Assembly (NCBI GenBank): GCA_944389715.1
Contig: CALXNI010000001.1
Coordinates: forward strand, 1 to 23,093
DNA from: an uncultured Clostridia bacterium
GTDB taxonomy: Bacteria; Bacillota; Clostridia; TANB77; CAG-508
Reading direction: 5' to 3'
DNA length: 23,093 nt
The notes beneath the pieces were generated by a model. That model ran no database searches. It was given only the letters and a program-made list of their open reading frames with translations, and was not told the origin of the DNA. Positions 1 to 6,883 of this stretch are shown piece after piece. Within the stretch, counting starts at the first letter, position 1; every line of letters begins with the position of its first letter. The translations under genes and the position numbers were made by a program.

Positions 1-125
1 CATGGATGAACTCAGAAGGACACAAGGCAAACATTTTAAATAGTAGTTTTGAGTTTACTGGAATAGGAGTAGTAAAAAGCTCTAAATACGGAAAAATATT
101 TGTCCAAATGTTTATGGGAAAATAA
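1..125 (+). CDS. CAP-domain (SCP/YkwD-like) protein, C-terminal end only
   Basis: The first 41 codons (frame beginning at base 3, TAA at 123-125) read WMNSEGHKANILNSSFEF, then TGIGVV, and end FVQMFMGK. The W-x-NS-x-GH-x-ANIL signature followed by a GIG strand is the C-terminal core of bacterial CAP/SCP-like domains, which are mostly secreted and often lie beside cell-wall or spore-coat genes in Clostridia. The start lies outside the window, so length, signal peptide and other domains are unknown. A terminator follows immediately, so this gene is probably not cotranscribed with the carboxypeptidase downstream. The biochemical role of bacterial CAP domains is poorly defined and I assign none. 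Confidence 0.85.
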   Translation, partial: WMNSEGHKANILNSSFEFTGIGVVKSSKYGKIFVQMFMGK

Positions 126-165
126 AAACAGGGAAAAAGGAGTCAGACCCCTTTTTCCCTGTTTT
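125..165 (+). terminator. Intrinsic terminator after the CAP-domain gene
   Basis: Arms AAAACAGGGAAAAAGG (125-140) and CCTTTTTCCCTGTTTT (150-165) are perfectly complementary. The centre GGAGTCAGACCCC continues the pairing with one mismatch. The stem overlaps the stop codon of the CAP gene and ends in T-rich sequence, so it probably stops transcription of that gene. Confidence 0.85.
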
Positions 166-239
166 CTATAGCATATTAATTGACTGTTTTTGTCATAAGA
201 ATTTGGGAGAATTAATAAAAATGTAAAAGGTGATTTTGA

Positions 240-1491
240 GTGAAAAATATAAAAAAGATATCTACAATTTTGTTAATTATAATACTAATAGTTTACTTAA
301 GCATTAATTCCTTTGCTTTTGAAATTGAAGAAGCAACTGATTATATTTGGTTACAAGAAGAAATAGAAAATGCTTCTACTAATGCAAGTGATGAACCTAT
401 TTTAAATTCTAGATATATAGTAGTTCTAGATAGAACTTCTAAGACGATAATTTATGGGAAAAGTGAAAATTCAAGAGTACCAATGGCTTCTACTACAAAA
501 ATTATGACAGCAATTGTTTTATTAGAAAATTTAGAAAAAAATAATTTAACTTTGGATTCTAAGATAGAAGTTTGTAAGCAAGCAGCAGCAATAGGAGGAT
601 CAAGACTAGGATTAAAAACAGGAGATAAAGTAAGTATAAATGATTTGTTATATGGGCTTATGCTTTGCTCGCGGAAATGATGCTGCAGTTCAAATAGCCG
701 TAAGCATTGCAGGTAGTGTAGAGGAATTTGCAAATTTAATGAATCAAAAAGCTAAAGAATTAGGACTTGAGAATTCACATTTTATAACACCACATGGTTT
801 AGATATGGATGAACACTATACAACAGCCTATGAGCTTGCAATAATGGCAGACTATGCTTTAAATATAGAAAAATTTTCAGAAGTGGTAAGGACTAGAACT
901 TATACAGTATGTATAGATGGAAATTATAAAACTATAACAAATACTAATGAGTTATTAGGATATTTAAATGGAGTAAATGGAGTAAAAACTGGTTTTACTA
1001 ATGGAGCCGGAAGATGCCTGGTAACATCAGTGGAAAGAAACGGATTTAATATAATAACAGTAGTATTAGGAGCAGATACTAAAAAAATAAGAACTCAAGA
1101 TTCAATAAAGTTAATAGAGTACATATATTCAAATTATGAGTTAGTAAATTTTGAAGAATTAATAAATAAAGAGTATAATAGCTGGCTTGATATTAATAAA
1201 AATAGAATAAATGTATATAAAGGTAAAAGTAGTAATGTAAAAATAGATTTAGAGGATTATAAATATAAAATATATCCAGTAAAAAAAGATAGTATTAAAG
1301 ATATAAAAGTTGAAGCAGATAATATTCAAACGAATTTTGAGGCGCCAATATATAAAGGTACACAAATAGCAATTTTAAATGTGAGTATAGGAGAATTGGA
1401 TCTAATGAATATTAAAATATTGACAATCGAAAATGTAGAAAGAAGGGATATTAAAGATTATGTTTTTATATGTCTTGAATCTATAATATAA
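240..1491 (+). CDS. dacF: D-alanyl-D-alanine carboxypeptidase (peptidase S11, DacF-like), requires a +1 shift at 672
   Basis: Trims the terminal D-Ala from peptidoglycan stem peptides outside the membrane. The GTG start at 240 follows AAAAGGTGA at 225-233. A signal peptide covers about residues 1-27. The three active-site motifs are S84-T-T-K87, S144-G-N146 and K249-T-G251, followed by a PBP5-type C-terminal domain. The first frame (240-680) runs through the serine of the SxN motif (TCG, 669-671) and then meets CGG AAA TGA. Skipping C672 gives GGA AAT GAT (Gly-Asn-Asp), the expected SGND motif, and opens the rest of the gene to 1491, for a total of about 416 residues, normal for the family. 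Without the shift the product stops at 146 residues and lacks SGN and KTG. No C-terminal amphipathic anchor is evident. The dacF symbol is by family resemblance; dacA or dacB type cannot be excluded. A pseudogene is possible, but see the shared CGG pattern. Confidence 0.85.
672..675 (+). other. In-frame CGG +1 recoding site 1 (dacF)
   Basis: Zero-frame codons are TGC TCG CGG AAA TGA. Skipping C672 gives TCG GGA AAT GAT, which is Ser-Gly-Asn-Asp, the conserved SxN motif of S11 carboxypeptidases. A zero-frame stop follows two codons after CGG. This is one of four sites of identical form in the window. Confidence 0.7.
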
Positions 1492-1540
1492 TTAATTTGT
1501 AGCTTATTAGCGTGGATTTTTGAAGTATATAATAAATAAC

Positions 1541-1575
1541 AATTAAACAGGAGAAAGCAATCTCCTGTTTAAATT
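1541..1575. terminator. Bidirectional terminator between dacF and the anti-sigma gene
   Basis: TTAAACAGGAGA (1543-1554) pairs perfectly with TCTCCTGTTTAA (1561-1572) around a 6-base loop. A/T-rich sequence lies on both sides. It sits between two convergent genes and overlaps the stop codon of the minus-strand gene, so it can serve both. Confidence 0.75.
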
Positions 1576-2395
1576 AATTTTTAATTTCTGTAAATTCAGA
1601 TATATCAGGCATTTTTACATCATCATCTGTTACAGTACCAATTTCAATATCAAATTCTGTTGATTGTCCATTATAATCATTTCTAATTATAAATAATGTT
1701 TCTTTATCTATCCATAATTTTTGCCCTTCAAATAATATTACATAGCATTGATGTTCTCCATATTGTTCTTCATGAATGTCAATATTATTAGTTAATATAG
1801 TTTTAAATAAATTTACTTTTTCAGATGAATCTGTTAAAAAGTAATCACCTATTGTTATAGTTGCATCAGCAAGTCCAGTAGGAGGAGTAGATTTATCTAG
1901 AGTAAGATAGGTTTTATCATTAGGAATTATCATATATTTTGAATTAGGACCTTCCCATATAATGCCTTTATTATTAACATTGTAATAACAATATCCATTT
2001 TTATAAAATAATTCTGTTATAGTACCATCGGCATTTTTTGAAATTAACTTATAATTGTTTCCTATCTCATATTCAACATTATGGTCAAATATTTTTGATA
2101 ATAAATTCCATTGGTATATTTTAATTCCTAAAAAGACTAATATAAAAATTATTACTAATCCAATAACGGATTTTAATATAATCATTTTTCGCTTATATCT
2201 TTTTAGATAATCAATTTGTCGGCTTTGTTTTTTGCTTTCTGAAATTATTCCTTTTTTCATTATTTCTAATGACTTCTCACAAGCTTTACATTCTTTTAAA
2301 TGAGTTTCAATAAATTGGTTAGTTTCAGGACTTGTTAGATTTTCAATATAATTTGGTAATAAATCTTGAACAATTTTACAATATTTTTTATCCAT
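1574..2395 (-). CDS. Membrane anti-sigma factor with N-terminal zinc-finger (zf-HC2-like)
   Basis: About 273 residues from ATG 2395. The N-terminal region contains H-x3-C-x2-C (HLKECKACEKS), the signature of zinc-binding anti-sigma domains that hold an ECF sigma factor. One membrane segment follows (VIGLVIIFILVFLGIKI, about residues 80-100), then an extracytoplasmic C-terminal domain of about 170 residues that I do not recognise and that presumably senses the signal. The ATG at 2395 lies 9 bases after AGGAGG and 1 base past the sigma-factor stop. An upstream TTG at 2404 is in frame but less likely. Tight coupling to the sigma gene is standard for cognate pairs. The signal is unknown; the surrounding cell-wall genes suggest envelope stress, which is inference. 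Confidence 0.85.
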   Translation of the reverse strand: MDKKYCKIVQDLLPNYIENLTSPETNQFIETHLKECKACEKSLEIMKKGIISESKKQSRQIDYLKRYKRKMIILKSVIGLVIIFILVFLGIKIYQWNLLSKIFDHNVEYEIGNNYKLISKNADGTITELFYKNGYCYYNVNNKGIIWEGPNSKYMIIPNDKTYLTLDKSTPPTGLADATITIGDYFLTDSSEKVNLFKTILTNNIDIHEEQYGEHQCYVILFEGQKLWIDKETLFIIRNDYNGQSTEFDIEIGTVTDDDVKMPDISEFTEIKN

Positions 2396-2396
2396 G

Positions 2397-2876
2397 CTAA
2401 TCAACCTCCTCTAATTTTTTTCTTGCTCTGTAGAAAGTTACTCTTGCCCAGGTTTCACTTTTGTTAAGAATATCTCCAATTTCCTTAAAGGATAGCTCTC
2501 CAGTAATTCGCAAATAAACAACTTCTTTTGAATTGTTATCAAGTTTTTGTATTTTTTTATATAAATTTATTTTTTCATCATTTAAAATAATAGTATCTTC
2601 TACTTTTATATTATCTTCAAGGAATCCTAATTCTTCGTTTGGTATATTATAATATTTTTTATTTTTATTTCGTTCGTTTATTAGCAAATTTTTTGCTATT
2701 TGACATAGCCATACAGAAATTTTACAATTCCCTTTAAAAGTATGTAATTTTTCTATAGCCTTACAAAATGTTTCTTGAGTTAGTTCTTCGGAAAAATTAG
2801 CATCATGTGTTATGCATAATAAATATTTATATACTGTGCTAAAATATTCTTCATATAACTTTTCCATGTTTTGCAT
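2397..2876 (-). CDS. ECF-type (sigma-70 family, group 4) RNA polymerase sigma factor
   Basis: 159 residues, the usual ECF length. Region 2 is visible as YEEYFSTVYKYLL through EELTQETFCKAIEKL and the region 2.4-like SVWLCQIAKNLLINERN. Region 4 is DNNSKEVVYLRITGELSF followed by KEIGDILNKSETWARVTFYRARKKL, a helix-turn-helix for the -35 element. ATG 2876 follows AAAGGAGG with good spacing. The gene directs polymerase to a dedicated promoter set and is presumably held inactive by the anti-sigma factor encoded next to it. A possible autoregulatory ECF-type promoter lies at 2900-2926. Confidence 0.9.
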   Translation of the reverse strand: MQNMEKLYEEYFSTVYKYLLCITHDANFSEELTQETFCKAIEKLHTFKGNCKISVWLCQIAKNLLINERNKNKKYYNIPNEELGFLEDNIKVEDTIILNDEKINLYKKIQKLDNNSKEVVYLRITGELSFKEIGDILNKSETWARVTFYRARKKLEEVD

Positions 2877-2899
2877 AATTTTTCCTCCTTTAATTAATA

Positions 2900-2926
2900 A
2901 GACAATTTAAAACTCAATTTGTTACA
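2900..2926 (-). promoter_or_regulatory. Candidate ECF-type autoregulatory promoter
   Basis: Read on the minus strand, TGTAAC (2926-2921) is followed after 17 bases by GTCT (2903-2900). An AAC-containing -35 with a GTC -10 is typical of ECF-dependent promoters, and the implied transcript start is a few bases before the sigma-factor ribosome binding site. Only one instance is seen, so this is a motif match, not proof. Confidence 0.45.
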
Positions 2927-2963
2927 ATTTTATCACAAAAATTTATTTTATATAAGAACAACA

Positions 2964-3051
2964 GTGGACTTTATTTAATGTCAGACTGCTTAAATTTATT
3001 GCAAAGTCCACGCCCCTTGTTCGCCCGCCAAAATTTTTGCAAAAAATTTTG
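2964..3051. repeat. Inverted repeats in the sigma/tRNA intergenic region
   Basis: GTGGACTTT (2964-2972) is inverted at 3003-3011 (AAAGTCCAC). Just after it lies a 23-base palindrome centred on GC (CAAAATTTTTGC, 3029-3051). No open reading frame of substance occupies 2927-3150. This is probably remnant non-coding sequence; no function is assigned. Confidence 0.5.
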
Positions 3052-3086
3052 TGTGGAATATTTGCGAAGCTTTTTTCCTATTCAAG

Positions 3087-3124
3087 AAAAAAAGTATTTG
3101 TTGAAATTCTTTTCAAACAAATAC
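3087..3124 (-). terminator. Intrinsic terminator downstream of tRNA-Cys (copy 1)
   Basis: On the minus strand GTATTTGTTTGAAA pairs with TTTCAACAAATAC (3124 to 3094, one bulge) and is followed directly by seven T (3093-3087). Position and orientation fit termination of the tRNA-Cys transcript. Confidence 0.75.
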
Positions 3125-3150
3125 AAGAGTAATAGATTATATTAAAATAT

Positions 3151-3225
3151 TGGAGGCGTTGGGCGGATTCGAACCGCCGAATAAGAGTTTTGCAGACTCG
3201 TGCCTTACCACTTGGCTACAACGCC
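3151..3225 (-). tRNA. tRNA-Cys (GCA), copy 1
   Basis: The minus strand folds as a 75-nt cloverleaf including an encoded CCA. The acceptor is GGCGTTG/CAACGCC, the D-loop holds GTGGTAA, the anticodon loop CTGCAAA sits in an ACGAGT..ACTC stem context (anticodon GCA), and the T-loop is TTCGAAT. It differs from the copy at 6278-6352 by a single base in the variable region. Confidence 0.95.
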
Positions 3226-3314
3226 ATATGTTTTATTATATGCTAATAAGTAATCATTAATGAATAAATAATAATAATTTACTTTAAAAAAGTTTTGGAG
3301 CTTTTATATTCATA

Positions 3315-3343
3315 TTGATTTTCACCTTAAAATATCATAAAAT
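3315..3343 (+). promoter_or_regulatory. Candidate sigma-A promoter for the MecA-like PBP gene
   Basis: TTGATT (3315-3320) and TAAAAT (3338-3343) are separated by 17 bases, giving an untranslated leader of about 100 nt. The rest of 3226-3449 is A/T-rich; an imperfect AGTAATA/TATTACT inverted pair (about 3355-3377) could be an operator. I see no gene there. Confidence 0.45.
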
Positions 3344-3449
3344 TATAAAAAAGTTAGTAATATGTTATATTATTACTCTCACCAAACTAAGTTAGATTAT
3401 ATGATGAGTCATTTTAATTTGCAGGGGAAATATATGGAGGATTAGTTAT

Positions 3450-5450
3450 ATGAAGAAAAAATTATTTATTATTATACCAATAGTTGTAGTAATTATTTTA
3501 ATAGCAATTTCTTTAATAATCTACTTAAATAATGTAAATTTACAAAAACCTGAAGACGTATTAAAACAATACTTTTCATTAATTGAGCAAGAAAAGTACG
3601 AAGAAATGTATAATTTGGTTAACCTCCCTGAAGATTATTCAAAAGATGATTTTTTAGCAAGGAATAAAAATATATACCAAGGTATAGAAGCTAATAATAT
3701 TCAAATAGAAATACAAACCGTAGAAAAAGAAAAAAATAATGCTACAATTTCATATACTACTAAAATGAATATGAGAGGTGGACAAATTGAATTTAATAAT
3801 ACTGCATCGTTAACTAAAAATGAAAATAAACAATATATTATAAATTGGTCATCAAACCTTATATTTCCTGAATTAAATAATAACTATAAAGTTAGGGTAA
3901 GTAGTACAGATTCAAAAAGAGGTAGTTTATTAGATAGAAATGGTACTCCTATTGCAAAACAAGGAACAATTTCTAGAGTAGGTATCGTACCTGGTAAATT
4001 AGGTGAAAATAAAGAAGAAAACATAAAAAAAATAGCTCAGTTATTAAACATATCAACTGACACAATAAATAGTTTTTTATCAAGTTCTTGGGTTGAAGAT
4101 GATAGTTTTGTTCCAATTAAAAATATTCCTTATGATAGTGAAGAATTAAAAGAACAACTATTACAAATTTCAGGAATTATGATTGATTCTAAGACCGATA
4201 GAGTATATCCTTATAAAGAAGCAACTTCACATATTACAGGATACATTTCAAGTATTACTGCTGAAGAATTAGAAAATATGCAGAGTAAAGGATATACAAG
4301 TAGTTCTGTTATTGGAAAAACTGGTTTAGAGAAAGAATATGAAGATAGATTAAAAGGTACAGATGGAGTAAAAATATATATAGAAGATGAAAATGGAACT
4401 AATATAAAAACTATTAAAGAAATAGCAGCACAAGATGGTGAAGATATAAAATTAACAATAGATTTAGATATTCAATTAAAAATATATGAGCAATTAAAGG
4501 AGGATGAAGGATTTTTTGTTGTTATGAATCCAAAAACAGGTGAAATATTGGCATTAGTTAGTACTCCTTCTTATGATGCAAACAAATTTATTTTAGGTAT
4601 GACAAATCAAGAATGGGATTCTTTGTTAAATGCTGAAGGTAATCCTTTATATACAAGATTCTTAGAGAGTTGGTGCCCTGGATCAACAATGAAACCTTTA
4701 ACAGGAGCAATTGGCTTAACAAGTGGAACACTTACTGCGGAGGATGAATTTAATTATTCAGGACTTGCCTGGCAAAAAGATAGTTCATGGCAAGATCATA
4801 AAATTACAACACTTACAGCATATAATGGTAAAAAGAATCTAAGAAATGCTTTGATTTACTCAGATAATATTTATTTTGCACAGGCAGCATTACAAATAGG
4901 TAAAAGAACTTTTACAGAGGGATTAGATAAAATTAAGTTTAATGAAAGTATAGATTTTGTTTTACCTACATCTAAATCACAATACTCAAATACAGAAACA
5001 ATTCAAAGTGAAGCAACTCTTGCCGATAGTGGATATGGTCAAGGCCAAATTTTAGTAAACCCAATACATATGGCATCAATTTATTCTGCATTTGCAAATG
5101 ATGGGAATATGATAAAACCTTATATAGAATATAAAGAAAATAAAACTGTAGAATATTTAGTAGAAAATGCTTTTTCTAAACAAGTCGCAGATGAGATTAA
5201 GGAAGGGTTAATACAAGTAGTTGAAAATCCTTTAGGAACAGGACACGATGTAAAAGTAGAAGGGGTAACTATTGCAGGAAAAACAGGTACTGCTGAACTA
5301 AAAGCATCAAAAGAAGATGAAGGTGATACATTAGGTTGGTTTGATTGCTTTACAACAGATCAACCTACAGAAGATTCATTGCTTATTATAAGTATGGCAA
5401 AAAATCAAAAAAGTAGTTATTTGAAAAAGATAATAAAAACATTATTTTAA
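3450..5450 (+). CDS. Class B penicillin-binding protein, MecA_N/PBP2-like transpeptidase
   Basis: 666 residues. It cross-links peptidoglycan outside the membrane. An N-terminal membrane anchor (about residues 4-27) is followed by an NTF2-like MecA N-terminal domain (PEDVLKQYFSLIEQEKYEEM onward). Next come a PBP dimerisation domain (KRGSLLDRNGTPIAKQG at about 155) and the transpeptidase with all three motifs: S412-T-M-K415 (CPGSTMKP), S471-D-N473 and K611-T-G613. ATG 3450 follows GGAGG by 9 bases. The frame is intact with no in-frame CGG, in contrast to the other PBP in this window. The domain order is that of PBP3/MecA-like proteins in Firmicutes, many of which have low beta-lactam affinity; resistance is not demonstrated here. 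It is probably monocistronic, with its own terminator at 5465-5490. Confidence 0.92.
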   Translation: MKKKLFIIIPIVVVIILIAISLIIYLNNVNLQKPEDVLKQYFSLIEQEKYEEMYNLVNLPEDYSKDDFLARNKNIYQGIEANNIQIEIQTVEKEKNNATISYTTKMNMRGGQIEFNNTASLTKNENKQYIINWSSNLIFPELNNNYKVRVSSTDSKRGSLLDRNGTPIAKQGTISRVGIVPGKLGENKEENIKKIAQLLNISTDTINSFLSSSWVEDDSFVPIKNIPYDSEELKEQLLQISGIMIDSKTDRVYPYKEATSHITGYISSITAEELENMQSKGYTSSSVIGKTGLEKEYEDRLKGTDGVKIYIEDENGTNIKTIKEIAAQDGEDIKLTIDLDIQLKIYEQLKEDEGFFVVMNPKTGEILALVSTPSYDANKFILGMTNQEWDSLLNAEGNPLYTRFLESWCPGSTMKPLTGAIGLTSGTLTAEDEFNYSGLAWQKDSSWQDHKITTLTAYNGKKNLRNALIYSDNIYFAQAALQIGKRTFTEGLDKIKFNESIDFVLPTSKSQYSNTETIQSEATLADSGYGQGQILVNPIHMASIYSAFANDGNMIKPYIEYKENKTVEYLVENAFSKQVADEIKEGLIQVVENPLGTGHDVKVEGVTIAGKTGTAELKASKEDEGDTLGWFDCFTTDQPTEDSLLIISMAKNQKSSYLKKIIKTLF

Positions 5451-5464
5451 GTACATTTAATTTA

Positions 5465-5490
5465 AGGAATGCATCGTGGCATTCTTTTTT
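5465..5490 (+). terminator. Intrinsic terminator of the MecA-like PBP gene
   Basis: GAATGC (5467-5472) pairs with GCATTC (5479-5484) and is followed by a run of T. It lies just past the PBP stop codon. Confidence 0.85.
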
Positions 5491-5535
5491 AAATTTCAAC
5501 ATTTACATATTATTAAAGAAAACTATTAAAATATA

Positions 5536-5564
5536 TTGATTTATTTCTTAGCTTTTGATACAAT
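5536..5564 (+). promoter_or_regulatory. Sigma-A-like promoter of the RhuM remnant
   Basis: TTGATT (5536-5541), 17-base spacer, TACAAT (5559-5564). AAAGGAG follows at 5582-5588 ahead of the gene remnant. Confidence 0.6.
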
Positions 5565-5597
5565 ACAAACAAAAGTTTTGTAAAGGAGATGATATTC

Positions 5598-6172
5598 TTG
5601 AATAAACTATCTAAAGGAGACTTAATTATTTTTGAAGATGAAAATGATAAAATAGAAATAGAAGCATTTTTATATGATGAAACTATTTGGCTACCTCTTA
5701 ATAAAATAGCTGAATTGTTTGAAAAAGACAAATCTGATATTTCAAGGCACATAAATAATATTTATAATGAAAATGAACTTAATAGAAATGCAACTGTTGC
5801 AAATTTTGCAACAGTTCAAATTGGAAACATTCTCCAGAAGGAAGAATACTAAAAAGTGATGTTTCTATTTCCAAAAATTATTTAACTTCTAAAGAATTAG
5901 AGTTTTTACAAGATATTGTAAATATGTATTTAGATATTGCTGAGAACAGAGCTAAAAGACAAATACCAATGAAAATGCAAGACTGGGTCGAAGAATTAAA
6001 TACTATGTTAAAGACCAATAAATATGAAGTTTTAGAAAATAAAGGTACTATCTCTTCTGAAGAAGCAAAGGAATTTGCAGAAAATGAATTTAAGAAATTT
6101 AGAGTTGAACAAGATAAAAAGTACATTTCTGATTTTGATAAGATAATTGATGAGTGTAAATCAAAAAAATAA
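5598..6172 (+). pseudogene. RhuM-family (virulence RhuM-like) gene with internal deletion
   Basis: The start segment (TTG 5598, after AAAGGAG) encodes the RhuM N-terminus: a hydrophobic DNA-binding-like region with ETIWLPLNKIAELFEKDKSD, then ISRHINNIY and ATVANFATVQ, where intact homologues continue into the YNLD core. Here the frame ends at 5852. From about 5831, in another frame, comes the family C-terminus: SPEGRILKSDVSISKNYLTS, then MYLDIAENRAKRQIPM, MQDWVEELN and an acidic/basic tail to 6172. The central part of the family (YNLDMIISVGYR and what follows) is missing, so this is a frame-changing internal deletion, not a CGG-type break. RhuM proteins are often found in mobile or accessory islands. 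Their function is poorly understood, and this copy is very likely dead. Confidence 0.75.
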
Positions 6173-6225
6173 AATTAATTGTTTATTGTTGTATGAATAA
6201 TAATGGAAAGCAAGGTTGTATAGAA

Positions 6226-6270
6226 AAAATGACGAAGTTTTAATTAAACAGTTAAAATTCCGTCATTTTT
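6226..6270. terminator. Bidirectional terminator between the RhuM remnant and tRNA-Cys copy 2
   Basis: AAATGACG-AA-TTTTAA arms (about 6227-6242) pair with TTAAAATTCCGTCATTT (about 6252-6268). A T run follows on the plus strand and an A run precedes on the left, so it can terminate transcription from both sides. Confidence 0.7.
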
Positions 6271-6277
6271 GTTATCT

Positions 6278-6352
6278 TGGAGGCGTTGGGCGGATTCGAA
6301 CCGCCGAATCAGAGTTTTGCAGACTCGTGCCTTACCACTTGGCTACAACGCC
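6278..6352 (-). tRNA. tRNA-Cys (GCA), copy 2
   Basis: Same cloverleaf as the gene at 3151-3225 with one base changed in the variable region. CCA is encoded and the anticodon is GCA. It lies just downstream of tRNA-Gly on the same strand, 33 bases away, probably in one transcript. Confidence 0.95.
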
Positions 6353-6385
6353 GTATTTTAATTAATAATAAAAAAAGTATAATTT

Positions 6386-6461
6386 TGGAGCGGGAAACGG
6401 GGCTCAAACCCGCGACCTATGCCTTGGCAAGGCATCGCTCTATCAACTGAGCTATTCCCGC
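6386..6461 (-). tRNA. tRNA-Gly (GCC) with an A19-U56 elbow pair
   Basis: 76 nt with encoded CCA: acceptor GCGGGAA/TTCCCGC, D-arm GCTC-AGTTGATA-GAGC, anticodon stem ATGCC/GGCAT around a normal 7-base loop TTGCCAA (anticodon GCC), T-arm GCGGG-TTTGAGC-CCCGT. Two normally near-invariant bases are both changed: position 19 is A (usually G) and position 56 is T (usually C). The tertiary pair at the elbow is therefore kept as A-U. This tRNA reads GGC and GGT; a second tRNA-Gly (UCC) is expected elsewhere in the genome. Confidence 0.93.
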
Positions 6462-6549
6462 AAAAATAAAGCATATTTATGATAACAAAGTTAATTAAAA
6501 AAGTCAATAGAAATATTATAAGTTCTTTAAAACAAATTTACATAATCGG

Positions 6550-6578
6550 TTGAAAATACTGAATAAATAAGGTATAAT
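6550..6578 (+). promoter_or_regulatory. Strong sigma-A promoter for the surface-protein transcript
   Basis: TTGAAA (6550-6555), exactly 17 bases, then consensus TATAAT (6573-6578). Transcription should begin near 6585, about 300 nt before the start codon at 6884, which implies a long untranslated leader. Confidence 0.8.
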
Positions 6579-6646
6579 AATAGTGTATGAATAATTTTAT
6601 ATAGAATTATAGAAAATAAAAAAATAATATCAAAAAGCAGTTAATC

Positions 6647-6767
6647 TTACGGAAATACAGCACTTAGAGATTTAGTAAGCGAATATTAATTATCAAGTCA
6701 AAAATGTCATAAAAATGTAATATAAGAAAAAAATAGAACATAGAAATCTAAGCAACCGTTTCCGTAA
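6647..6767 (+). promoter_or_regulatory. Structured 5' leader RNA of the surface-protein gene (unassigned, riboswitch-like)
   Basis: TTACGGAAA (6647-6655) is perfectly complementary to TTTCCGTAA (6759-6767). Nested inside, CTTAGAGATTT (6663-6673) pairs with AAATCTAAG (6744-6752) with a two-base bulge. The closing side carries GCAACCG (6752-6758). An A/T-rich internal region of about 70 nt contains a repeated AAAAATGT. The element lies between promoter 6550-6578 and start codon 6884 with no reading frame in between. The architecture is that of a long-range closed RNA domain such as a riboswitch aptamer, but it does not fit the c-di-GMP-I, c-di-GMP-II, SAM-I or T-box consensus I know. I see no clear terminator between it and the gene, so control of translation is as likely as attenuation. 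Confidence 0.55.
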
Positions 6768-6883
6768 ACACTAATTGATAGCTTTTAAGAAAGAGTTTTC
6801 TACTATAAAAATAAGGTATTGATTTAATTAAAAAAATCAATATAATATATATAAACAAAAAAATCTATAAAAGGATGGTAAAT

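Noticed and set aside
171..202. Sporulation sigma-F/G promoter for dacF (GCATA with a downstream -10)
   Set aside because: GCATA is present at 171-175 but the expected GGnnAnA -10 element is not at the right distance, so it cannot be supported.
640..1491. Separate gene starting at ATG 640 in the second frame of dacF
   Set aside because: The first codons (MICYMGLCFARG) are out-of-frame reading of the upstream part. Homology begins exactly at GGA 673 after the CGG, so it is the second part of one gene.
6647..6767. Known riboswitch (c-di-GMP-II or SAM-I because of GCAACCG)
   Set aside because: The GCAACCG piece is shared, but the c-di-GMP-II GAUGA-type core and the SAM-I GAGGGA and kink-turn elements are absent, and helix order differs.
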